Below are positions 54,399-64,000 of a stretch of 64,000 nt of DNA, one piece after another. The notes beneath the pieces were generated by a model. That model saw only the letters and a list, made by a program, of their open reading frames with translations, had not been told where the DNA came from and made no database searches. The stretch spans positions 12,792,001 through 12,856,000 of the forward strand of contig CM072343.1 of NCBI GenBank assembly GCA_036874045.1, in the 5' to 3' direction. This DNA is from Cymodocea nodosa (Eukaryota; Streptophyta; Magnoliopsida; Alismatales; Cymodoceaceae). The position numbers were made by a program, and so were the translations under genes. Position 1 is the stretch's first letter; every line of letters starts with the position of its first letter.

Positions 54399-56276
54399 AT
54401 GGCTACCGGAAATGGTAATTTTTCTTTATATGAAGGCCAAAATCCTAATTGTCCTCCTTTATTTGATGGAATACATTTTGAATATTGGAAATATAAGATG
54501 ACTATTTTTCTTCAAAGTATAGATCATAAGTTGTGGTTCATGATTTCTAAACCATATACTCCGTTAACTACTCCTTATAATTCTTAGACAATTACTGAAA
54601 AAGAAAATGAAACTCTGAATGGTAAGGGCTTAAATATTTTATTTTGTGCATTGAGTTATGAATAGTTCAATAAAGTGTCGGCATATAAATCTGCTTATGA
54701 GGTGTGGCATGCATTAGAAGTTTCACATGAAGGTACTTCTCAAGTTAAAGAGACAAAAATAAACATGTTGATTCATAAATATGAACTCTTTAAGATGCAT
54801 AAAGACGAAAATATTTCTGAGATGTTTTCTAGATTTCTTGATATCATAAACTCATTAAAATGTTTAGGAAAGAATTTTGAATAGAAGGATTTGGTGAGGA
54901 AAATTCTCAGATCCCTAAGTTCTAAATGGTCTCAGAAAGTAACATCAATTAAGGAATCACGAGATTTAAATGTTTATTCTATGAATGAACTTATAGGAAA
55001 TTTAACAGCTTATGAAGTTCAATTAAATGAATCATTGAGTCACAACAAACTAAAAATGAAGAAAGAAATAGCCTTCGAAATTAATTCAGATTCTGATATA
55101 TCTACTGATTCTGACGAAGATTTGATTTTGCTGACTAGGAAATTCAAGAAAGCATGGAAAGCTAGGAAACAACAAAGGAACAAAAATGATAAACCCTCAA
55201 TGTCAAAATCATTGAACGACAAGAATTCTTCATCTAGAAAGTATGTATGTTACAACTGTAAGAAACCTGGACATCTTTCTCCAGATTGTCCTATGAGGAA
55301 AAATGAAAAGCAAAGTAGGACAAATCAGAAGAAGACGGCTCAGAAAACTCAGAAAAAGTTTTACAAGAAAAAGGCTTTGAAGGTCACTTGGGATGACACG
55401 TTTGAAGAGTTTGAATCTGAGGAATCAGCATCAAAATCTTCACATTCAGAAGGAGAACAAGAGTTAGAAGACGTTGCTCATGTGTGCTTCATGGCAGATG
55501 AGTCTGAGGTAATATCTGATCTTGAAAGTCATTCAGATTTCAACTTTGATGAATTATTATGTGCTTATCATGCATTATTACAAAAACTTAAAGTTTGTAA
55601 ACTGGAAAATAAGAATATTAGAAATTCTTTGTCCATTTTGGAAGAAGAAAATTGTTTCTTGTCTACTACTTTAGAAAAGTTTAAATGTGATAATGAAAAT
55701 CATGCTAGAGATTTGCATAAATTTAGATTTAATGAATGTGTTTTGCATGAATAAATGCAAAATTCAAATGCTGAAAAATTAAAGATAGAGTCTAAAAATG
55801 AAATGTTGAGAAACAACATAAATGATCTTGAATTAGAGATTGAGAGATTAAAAATGAGAGAGCTAGATTTAAATTCAACCATTGAGAAATGAAATTTAAG
55901 TCAAACTAAGTTAGAGAAACTAACTAGTACCCCTGCGGTGTCTTATAAATTTGGTTTAGGATTTGATTATCCTGAATATCCTGAATCTCAAGCTAATAAA
56001 GGATTTATTAGTTGCAGTTCAAGTAAATCCAAGACTAAAATTCCTTTTATTATGAAACAAGGTAATAAATATGTAGAAGTAGCTACTTCAAGGGATGAAT
56101 CATGTAGTAATAATATAAATCAATGTGATTTGTCAAATTGTACTTCTAACATGACTATAAATGTTTCTAAAAATCTTGTTTCTTGTTCTAGAAATTCAGT
56201 TTCTAATGTTTCTAAAATTTCAGACAATTGTAGTAAACTGAAAATTCAGAAACCTGAGCATGTAATTCAATACACT
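54399..56276 (+). pseudogene. SIRE-type gag
   Basis: From ATG 54399 it reads NCPPLFDGIHFEYWKYKM (Copia gag N-terminus), then QVKETKINMLIHKYELFKM, LVRKILRSLSSKWSQKV and a CCHC knuckle CYNCKKPGHLSPDCP at 55249-55293 with all ligands present. KVTWDDTFEEF and a long coiled coil (about 55540-55920) follow. Stops at 54585 (TAG), 54663 (TAG), 54882 (TAG), 55752 (TAA) and 55889 (TGA) interrupt it. Most fit C-to-T or G-to-A change of Gln or Trp codons. The reading runs to about 56276, where LTR-derived sequence begins. Confidence 0.88.
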
Positions 56277-56283
56277 GGTATTC

Positions 56284-56756
56284 AAAGATCCAGGACTGAT
56301 GATTAAAGAAAATTTGAAATATAAACGTGGGTTAGAACGTGTGTGTTTCGATGAAGGAAAAAGAAAAGACGTGGAGAAGTGAAAAACTGGTGGTGGTTAA
56401 ACGTGAAGGATATGCCTGAAATGAAGATAGAATATAAAAGGCATAGAATTCTCGTTGATCAATTTATCCTTGCACACAAAAAGAAAAATCTTTTCAAGGA
56501 TCAAACCATCCCTGCACACCAAAAGAAAAATCTTTTTCAGGGATGAAAAAACACATTCTCGGGGAAAATCTCTCAAGTGGAAGAAAGTTCAGTGAAGCAT
56601 AAAAAGGTAAGATTTTCGTCACTGAAGATTTGAAGTATCAGAAGAAAGCAAATTCGGTGAAGCATGAAAAGACAAGATATTCGTCACTGAAGAATTGCTG
56701 AAGAAGAAAAAGAAGAAAGATCTCAAATAAGGAGAAAAGTTTAAATTCCGCAAAGT
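56284..56756 (+). repeat. LTR-derived block embedded in gag-pol
   Basis: These roughly 470 bases match the LTR segment 53482-53957 (agatcta/ccaggactgatgattaaag through ttaaattccgcaaa). They appear closer to the solo LTR at 44282-45885 (shared ccaggactgatg and gttagaacgtgtgtg). They lie between the end of gag and the GNVQITPT string of the protease/integrase boundary. The Copia protease motif DSGCSRHMTG is absent, so the block replaces it. Confidence 0.9.
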
Positions 56757-57900
56757 ATGGGCAATGTTCAAATAACTCCTACTTGTGTTATTTCGAATGT
56801 ACTATATGTAGAAAACCTAGGATTTAATTTGCTGAGTGTCATAAAACTCACTGAAAATGGATTTTATGTAGTGTTTGAAGATAATGTATGCAAAATAATT
56901 GATAAAAATATAGATGAAATTAAGTTTATTGCTAAAATAAAAGGTTCTATATGTATTTTATCTTTACCTTCTGGTGTAGTTGATTTAAATTCATGTTTGC
57001 TAGCTGAAACTAGTGATGCATATCTATGGCATAGAAGGATTGGGCATATAAATATGAGACTGTTACATAAACTATCTAGAAAACATTTAGTGAGAGGTTT
57101 ACCAAAGATTAAATACTCAAAGAACTTTATGTGTGATGCATGTGAGTTAGGTAAACTTCACAAAAACTCTTTTAAATCCAAAACTGATATTTCAAGCAAG
57201 AGAGTCTTAGAACTTATACATATGGATCTATTTGGACCAACAAGAATCATGAGTCTTGGTGGTAAACGGTATGTATTTGTTTTAGTAGATGACTTCTCTA
57301 GATACACTTGGGTATATTTTCTAGCATCTAAGACAGAAGTTTTTGAAAAATTTAAAATGTTTTGCAATTTTGTTCAAAATGAGCAAAGTGTCTATTCAAA
57401 AACTTAGGAGTGATCATGGAACTGAATTTGATAATGATCAAATGGATAGCTATCGTAATGAGCATGGCATTGATCACAGATTTTCTTTTGCAAGAGCACC
57501 GTGCCAAATGGTGTTGTTGAGAGAAAGAATAGATCACTTCAAGAAATGGCCAGAACTATGTTGAATGAACATAAGTTACCTCAAAATCTTTGGGCTGAAG
57601 TAGTAAATACAGCTTGTTATGTTATTAACAAAAGTCATTTAAGACCTCATGTTAATAAAACTCCTTTTGAAATTATGTTTAATAGGGTTCCAAAAATTTC
57701 CTATATGAAACCATTTGGCTGCAAGTGTTTTATTCTTAATACTAAGGATAAAAGGGATAAATTTCAAGCCAAATCGGATGAAGGAATTTTTGTAGGTTAC
57801 TCTACTAGAAGTAAAGCCTATAGAGTATATAATAAGACTTCTAGGACTATTGAAGAAACCCTCCATGTAAGCTTCAATGAAAATTATCTTAGAGAATCTC
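56757..57900 (+). pseudogene. SIRE-type integrase
   Basis: The frame reads GNVQITPTCVISNVLYV (end of the protease region), then the pre-integrase zinc domain: LWHRRIGHINMRLLHKL followed by CDACELGKLHK. The core has HMDLFGP (D), LRSDHGTEFDN (D) and NGVVERKNRS (E), so all three catalytic residues are present. Two frameshifts occur, near 57385-57405 and 57500-57515. The C-terminal part reads KPFGCKCFILNTKDKR, GIFVGYSTRSKAYRVYN and ETLHVSF. Confidence 0.9.
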
Positions 57901-58769
57901 AATCTAAAGCTGATAATGATGACTTGATCAATTTTCCAAATGAGTTAGAGATCAATAGAGAGATTGATGATTTATCTGAGAAAATCAAAAATATGAACTT
58001 AAATGATCAAACTAATGATGAAAGTGATGGACTTTCAGATGTTGATGAGAATATTCAGGAAAATCAGAGAAATTGGCGTTATTCTTCATCACATCCCATT
58101 ACTCAAGTCATTGGTAATATTAATGAGGGAGTTAAAACTAGAGTTTCAGTAAATTTAAATAGTATGTGTATGTTTGTTTCTATGGTGGAAGCAAGGAATA
58201 TACAAGAAGCATTATCTGATGAAAATTGGATAGTGGCAATGCAAGAACTAAATCAATTCATCAGAAATGATGTATGAGAATTAGTCTCTCCACCAGAAAA
58301 TCAGTCCATAATAGGTACAAAGTGGATCTTTAGAAACAAAACTAACGAAACTGGTCAAATTATAAGGAATAAAGCTAGATTAGTTGCACAAGGGTATACC
58401 TAGGAAGAAGGATTAGATTATGATGAAACATTTGCTCCTATGGCTAGGTTAGAAAGTATTAGAATATTAGTGGCCTATGCTTGTTATATGGATTTTAAAT
58501 TATATCAAATGGATGTAAAGAGTACATTTCTAAATGGTTTAATTAATGAAGAAGTCTATGTAAAACAACCACCTGGATTTGAAGATATTAAAAATCCTGA
58601 CTTTGTGTATAAATTGAAGAAAGCCTTATATGGTTTGAAGCAAACACCTAGATCATGGTATGAAAGATTGTCTACTTTTTTAATAGAAAAAGGCTATATC
58701 ATGGGAAAAGTGGATCATACTCTATTTATTAAGAGAGATGGTAAAGATTAGATTGTTGTTCAAATATAC
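57901..58769 (+). pseudogene. SIRE-type reverse transcriptase
   Basis: After an acidic linker, RT runs from ENWIVAMQELNQF through SIIGTKWIFRNKTNE, LYQMDVKSTFLNGLI, KALYGLKQTPRSWYERL and HTLFIKRDGKD. Stops are TGA at 58276 (family Trp), TAG at 58401 (family Gln) and TAG at 58749. The catalytic YVDD appears as YMND (58768-58779), so the first Asp is Asn. The enzyme would be inactive even without the stops. Confidence 0.9.
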
Positions 58770-59717
58770 ATGAATGATATAATCTTTGGAGCAACCTCTG
58801 ATAAGTTGATAGAAATATTCTTTGAAGAGATGACTAATCAGTTTGAAATGAGTATGATAGGAGAACTTTCATATTTTCTAGGACTTCAAATTAAGCAAAT
58901 GGATAAATGTATATTTTTAAATCAAAAAAAATATGCTGATGAAATGCTTAAGAAATTTAATTTTAATGATACAAGGATTCGAGGAACTCCTATGAGTACT
59001 ACTTTAAAGTTAGATATTGATGACATAGGAAAATCTATAGATCAAAGAAAATACAGAAGTATGATTGGTTCTTTACTTTATTTGACTACTAGTAGACCTG
59101 ATATTATGTTTGCTGTGTGTGTTTGTGCTAGATTTCAGTCTAATCCTAAAGAATCACACTTAATTGCAGTTAAAAGAATATTTAGATATATACAAGGAAC
59201 TAAAAATTTTGGACTGTATTTTTCTAAGGATAGTTCAATAGATCTTATAGGATATACTGATGCTGATTATGCAAGATCTAAATCTGATAGAAAGAGTACC
59301 AGTGGCACATGTCAATTATTGGGAAATAATTTGGTGTCATGGTTTAGTAAAAAGCAAAAATGTGTAGTACTTTCTACTACAGAAGCTGAATATGTTGCTG
59401 CTGCACTGTGTTGCACTCAGATTCTGTGGATAAGGCAAACTTTAGAAGATTTTGGATTATCTTATGATACAACTGAGATTTATTGTGATAGTAGTTCTAC
59501 AATAAATCTTTCCAAAAATCCTGTATTACATTCAAGAGCAAAGCATATAGAGGTTAGACATCATTTTCTAAGAGATAACGTAATTAAAGGAAAAATTAAA
59601 TTAGAATTTGTGTCTAGTAAAAATCAATTAGCTGATATATTTACAAAACCTCTAGACGAAAATACATTCTGCAACATTAGATTAAATTTAGGTATTTGTA
59701 GGATATGTGATGTGTAA
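58770..59717 (+). pseudogene. SIRE-type RT C-terminus and RNase H
   Basis: This 315-codon open frame has no stop. It covers the RT thumb/connection (MSMIGELSYFLGLQIKQ, SMIGSLLYLTTSRPDIMFAV) and RNase H. The catalytic residues are in YTDADYARSKSDRKS (D), LSTTEAEYVAAA (E), IYCDSSSTINLS (D) and NQLADIFTKPL (D). It ends RLNLGICRICDV. Intact by itself, it belongs to a polyprotein whose upstream part is broken. Confidence 0.9.
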
Positions 59718-61304
59718 AATGCTTAAACTCCACATAAAAAGATAAATATTATTGATGATGTTGTTCACCTCATATATATTATATACTTATTATAAATATC
59801 TAAAGTAATATCTAAACTGCTGCTTAAGATACTATGTATTTATTGTAAAATCATAGTAGTATCTTATTGATTTTAAGTAGTTTATCAATTTTAATGGTTT
59901 TTACGATTTTAAGTGGAAGTGTAAATGAAAAACATTAAATACTTTTGACATTTTGAAATTTTGATTAAATGTTTTCTTTGAATCAAGGAAAATGTATATG
60001 ATCATGCATAAATTTGACTTAATTGATTAAACTTGTAGAATAAGTTATATGTAACTCATCTTAAACTGTTAATCAAAAGTATAAGCTTATTGAAAATGAT
60101 TCATATTCTCAATACAATCATAGAAGTAAAAATTGTATGAGATTTGTGTTTTATTGCATCTGTATTAATGGAATACATATATACTGTTCTTAAAATGAAA
60201 AGTGCTTACAAAGTGAAAATCTTTGAGAGTTTATTGATCAGTTTGATCACGAGCCTTTTGTACTTGAGTAGATAGGTATGTAATGATTGTTGTCCTGAAA
60301 AAGGATTCTTTAAATCTGGCAACCTAAGGTCCTGATCAGATCTGGGATTGTTGACTGAAAACTCATTATACAGGTACATTAGAAAGCTCTTGTATGATTC
60401 AAGCTTTTCAAACTAACTTTTAAAGAAAATTATCAATATTTACTGTTTTGAAAAGAAAAAGTTGTTTCATTAATTACAGATATCTTTGAATCGCATATAG
60501 TTTATACCAATATGACTACTGATTTATTGAATCAATATTAGTACTTTTGAAAACGTTTATTTGAGATACATTCTTTTATTCTCCTTGAATTAATCGAATT
60601 GAGTTTAAAGTTGTGTTTTGATTCATATACAGTAGGAATTGATTCTGGAAATCATTTTTGATGATGTTAGGATAACGGAAGTCTCTGAAAAGAAAATGTA
60701 AAAGTATAGTTATACTTAACATCTATTGTCACTACAAGTATATTTTGTATTTTGATTGAATATATTTGAAGTATATTTGTAGGGGGAGGATTAACAATGT
60801 CAAAAACAGATTAATATAATTTAAAATAAAAATCTTAGTTAATCTGAATTAATGTCCTCTTAAAATCTTAATGAAATAATTTAAAAAGACAAATAAACTA
60901 TTCTAGATTCAAAAGACAAAATGTTCAAATAGTTTACAATGTTCTCAAGATAATGTTAAGTTTAGCATGTGTGTTGTTTTCAGAACGTTTTAGTTGGAAG
61001 CATCCGAAACTTGTTTAAGTGTACTAACTAGACGTTATATTAGATAAGGTAACGTGTAAAACTGCCTCTAGATAGCTTTTTACTCGTTAGGTTAGTTAAC
61101 TCAACAAGTTATACTTGAATATTTCGGGTACCTTGATTGTATAAACTTTATTCAATATTTATTTAATTTCTAAACCCGACTTATCTTCACGTTGAGTTAT
61201 ACGCCTAAAAACCCTATTTAAACACTTATAACACGGGGACTTAGGTTATTTATAAACTTTGTCAAGAAAATCTTTCCCGCTTGTTATTGTTACAACCTGC
61301 GACG
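59718..61304 (+). other. Post-pol spacer of the SIRE-type element
   Basis: About 1.6 kb, non-coding. It contains a purine run gtagggggagga at 60781-60792, possibly a second polypurine tract. It also contains the undisturbed sequence (ggcaacctaaggtcctg, 60325-60341) into which the solo LTR at 44282 inserted in the other copy. Short inverted repeats of the gttaactcaacaagtt type occur near 61094. Confidence 0.7.
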
Positions 61305-63605
61305 ATGGTCTCCAAGTTCTACAAAGGTCGTGGCAGAGGAAAAGGCAAAAGCAGAAGAGATGCAAAAGGAAAAGAAATAGAGAATGATGAAGTTCCACGT
61401 ACTTGGTTCAAGAAAATATTTCGAGTGGATAAAAGGTTAGAAGAACTTTATAGAGATTACTTCTTTTCTCAGGATATATTAGATGAAGTTAGACAAGAAC
61501 TTCAACATACTGATGCAAGTATTACATACATGGGTATTCAAAGTAAATATGATAGAGAATACAGAATGAAATGTGCTGAGATTGCATTTTTGGAACAGTA
61601 TGCAAAATATTTGGAAAATGGTGTAGGTTCATCAAATAGAACTCCTCAAACTCCTATAAACGGTACAAGACTTCATGCATTTGAGGAAGAGCATGAATCA
61701 GCTATCCCTACTCCTTTATATTCAAAACAAGTAGAATCAGATATTGCTGTAGACAAAACAAAAGTTGATAGTCTTCGAAAGGCCGTTGCAATAGAAAGTT
61801 CCTTAGAAGAATTAAAGCAGAAAACTTTTATGGAGCAATTTGAAAAGAAAACAGCAATACTTGAAAAGGAGAAACAAAAATGTTATAGAAGAAGGAAAGT
61901 CAGAAAAATTATGCCTAAGGAAATAAAGTCTATTGAAAAAGGAAAATCAGATGAAAATTTATTTTCAAAGGACAATGTATGTCTAGACATTGTACCTTAT
62001 TGTGCATCTGATAAACTCATAAGTTCCGAATACACTGAAATTGATGAAGATAATGGGACTTTATTTTACCTTGCTAGAAGGCTTGAGAAGAAATCCAAGT
62101 TAAATATAAGCTCAAGTTTTTCTATTAATACAAGTCTTGATGATGTAGAAATTGACAAATCAGAGCATCAGACACCTGACATTGAACAAGTTATTGCAGA
62201 TATAATTGACAATGTTGAGGTAGTAACTAGTTCAAAGGCTGAATTGTTTGGAGTAGCAGATATTGAAATTGTTAAGACTCCAGAAGAGCTAAAAGTTAAC
62301 CAGCCTTCTACGGAATCTATATAAGCAGAGTCTGAGAATTCACAGCTTGAATCAATGGAAATATCTGTTGAACAAAATGAACAATTACAGATAGATACAC
62401 CGGTTGTAGAATTTGTGGAAAAATTGTACTATGAACATTCTATAGAGACTGAACAGATGAATGTTGAGCATATTGACAATGTTCCTAACACTGTTGAAGT
62501 TGAAGAATCAAGCTTACCTAAGCAGCTTCAAGATAATATTTTGGAAGAGGAACAACATGACATTCATTTTGAAGAAGAGGTTCCTGAAGATGAATTAATC
62601 TCTGAATCACGGCTTCAGGTATCACCTTCTTTGTGTACAATGTTAAACATTCAAGGTAATACAATTCATTTTAGATCTGAAGAAGCATTGCAGAAATACC
62701 ATAATCTAATTGCATGTCAGATTCTGCATGCTCGTTCAATAAAATTCAGAAATTTGATGGACATAAGAGATCTGTTTGAGTTTCAAGGCCTCATTAAATT
62801 TTTTCTAGTAGGAACGAAATGGGAGCAATACACAGAGCTTTTATCAGCTTTTTAAAGCAATCTGGTCAAGAATGGAAATTTTCTGAAAACTCAAATAAAT
62901 GAACAGGAGTTTATATTGTCTCCCGAGTTAATTTTTGAAGTTTTAGGATTAAAGAATGAAGGTGTTGTTGTTACCAACAGATTTGACATGATAAGACAAC
63001 TGGAATGGAACATTCAGTCTTTATCAAAAATTCCAGATGTATATTCTGAAATGAGATTAATGGAAAATCTGAATGTAAAGGCAAGGTTTCTTGCAAATAT
63101 ATTGCATGCAAATTTATTTTAGAGAGTTGGACACAATATGGAAGTCAGTAGAAGTTGTTTATATGCAACTTATAGCTTGCCGAATAGAATTCAAATCAAT
63201 TGGCTTGATGTTTTCACTTCTCAACTACAACATATGAGTTCAAAGTTATTTTATGGTGATGCTGTATGTAGACTCATTGCAAGACAATTGAATTTATCCG
63301 ATTGGCCCTCTGAAACTAAAGGCATGAGAGCATTTAGTGTCAAAGATTTGCAAAAATTCCAAGCCATGCATAAACCTCAACGACAACAACAACAACAACC
63401 TGATACAGACCATATACAACAACAACAACTTGATACAGACCATATACAACAACAACAACAACAAAGTTATTTAGTCCAAGCAGAACAGCAAACCTAGCTA
63501 CCTCCTGACTTAGATGTAGTGCTTAACGACATCAGAAATGATATTAGGCATCTAGGAGATAAAATATGTACTGCTATAAGTGATATACTTAGGAGGGGTC
63601 GCTAA
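61305..63605 (+). pseudogene. SIRE-type extra 3' ORF (copy 4, best preserved)
   Basis: ATG 61305 starts MVSKFYKGRGRGKGKSRRD, a basic Gly/Arg/Lys N-terminus. Helical, Glu/Lys-rich and acidic regions follow, to about 62640. A C-terminal domain of about 200 residues (62690-63330) then has DIRDLFEFQGLIKFFL, SPELIFEVLGLKNEG, FLANILHANLF, CLYATYSL and INWLDVF. It resembles the 'putative plant transposon protein' domain of such 3' ORFs. A polyQ stretch with LDTDHIQQQQ repeats (63377-63480) precedes the end, LRRGR, TAA 63603-63605. Stops at 62322, 62853, 63120 and 63495 break it. I see no signal peptide or transmembrane segment, so calling it envelope-like is not supported here. Confidence 0.8.
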
Positions 63606-64000
63606 CTGTTTTTGTTTGTTTCTGAATACAAAATGTAATGTTTGTATTACTTGTTTGATTCATTGAACAATACATTTTTCTGTAAATGTCTTCAATTATT
63701 ATTCTTGTTTACAAAAAGAGTTGTTGTAATTATATCTCTTATATATGTATATATATTCTTTGTAATTATCTTTTTGATTAATGACAAAAAGGGGGATAAA
63801 TATTATAAAAAGATGATTATGATCTTAATTGCATATATATATTATAAAAGGAGATGCTATTTAAATGGTTATTGTAATCTGACAGATGATAATTAGAAAA
63901 TTGATACTTATATAATTATTGACATTTGAGAGTTTTAGTTCTGAGAGGTAAAATTTACGCAAACAATAGAAATAAGCTTAAGTGAACTTAAGTCAACTAA
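63606..64000 (+). other. 3' tail of the SIRE-type element, 3' LTR not reached
   Basis: AT-rich, with a purine run caaaaagggggata at 63784-63797. The sequence after it does not match the LTR start TGTTGAGTATTT. Comparison with 31500-31587 suggests the true polypurine tract and 3' LTR lie further on, outside the window. Confidence 0.6.

Larger units (their letters stand above)
52619..64000 (+). mobile_element. SIRE-type Copia element with extra 3' ORF (continues past the window)
   Basis: It has a 5' LTR, a Met primer site, gag, an LTR-derived block, integrase, RT, RNase H, a spacer and the extra ORF to 63605. The 3' LTR is not reached, although a purine run at 63785-63797 lies in the expected region. 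It is the best-preserved element in the window, with long open frames in integrase, RNase H and the extra ORF. It inserted into the Gypsy gag ORF; the left flank is gaatt and the right flank is outside the window. Confidence 0.93.

Noticed and set aside
63784..63810. 3' LTR start after the purine run at 63784
   Set aside because: The following bases do not match the LTR start TGTTGAGTATTT, so the 3' LTR must lie beyond the window.

Overview
The window looks like nuclear DNA of a flowering plant, most likely AT-rich and retrotransposon-rich. It has one spliced host gene with plant-type introns, surrounded and invaded by plant transposons: Copia elements of the SIRE/Maximus type with an extra 3' ORF, an Athila/Diaspora-like Gypsy element, a BED/DUF659 hAT transposon and L1-type LINE scraps. 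The species cannot be fixed from the sequence.

The host gene runs on the + strand from the ATG at 5517 to the stop at 40839-40841. It encodes a secreted family-17 glycoside hydrolase (endo-1,3-beta-glucanase type) with a C-terminal X8/CBM43 domain and a GPI-anchor tail. I read four coding exons: 5517-5583, 6325-7599, 40606-40636 and 40724-40841. Together they give exactly 1491 nt, a 496-residue protein. Intron 2 is about 33.0 kb. The 31-bp third exon carries the sixth X8 cysteine, and exon 4 carries the GPI signal.

Intron 2 is a layered transposon graveyard. In order it holds: LINE remnants in both orientations (about 8.1-8.95 kb); a full-length but decayed Copia element (9957-17628, 5-bp target duplication catag); the 3' end of a minus-strand Copia element (17649-18790); an extra-ORF remnant between two direct repeats (19056-20880); and a minus-strand hAT transposase. 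The hAT gene is split by a SIRE-like Copia element (22211-32891) and by a minus-strand solo LTR (34098-37312, duplication tgtgt). That solo LTR has itself been hit by a plus-strand solo LTR of the same family (35271-36947, duplication ttatc). A probable cytochrome P450 scrap lies at about 39.4-39.7 kb.

Upstream of the gene (1-5280) are LTR fragments and a Copia integrase scrap. Downstream (41.7-64 kb) are a GC-rich minisatellite and a minus-strand SIRE-type deletion derivative carrying a solo LTR. A Gypsy element (from 46414) is inserted in that derivative's LTR. A comparatively well-preserved plus-strand SIRE-type element (from 52619) is inserted in the Gypsy gag ORF. It runs past the window end and carries an LTR-derived block where its protease should be.

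The most interesting points are the 33-kb intron in a cell-wall gene; iterated AACT...AGTT inverted-repeat motifs in LTRs of several distinct families; the Gypsy gag core placed downstream of pol; the LTR segment replacing the Copia protease; and the nested opposite-strand solo LTRs. No tRNA, rRNA, CRISPR array or prokaryote-type operon was seen.
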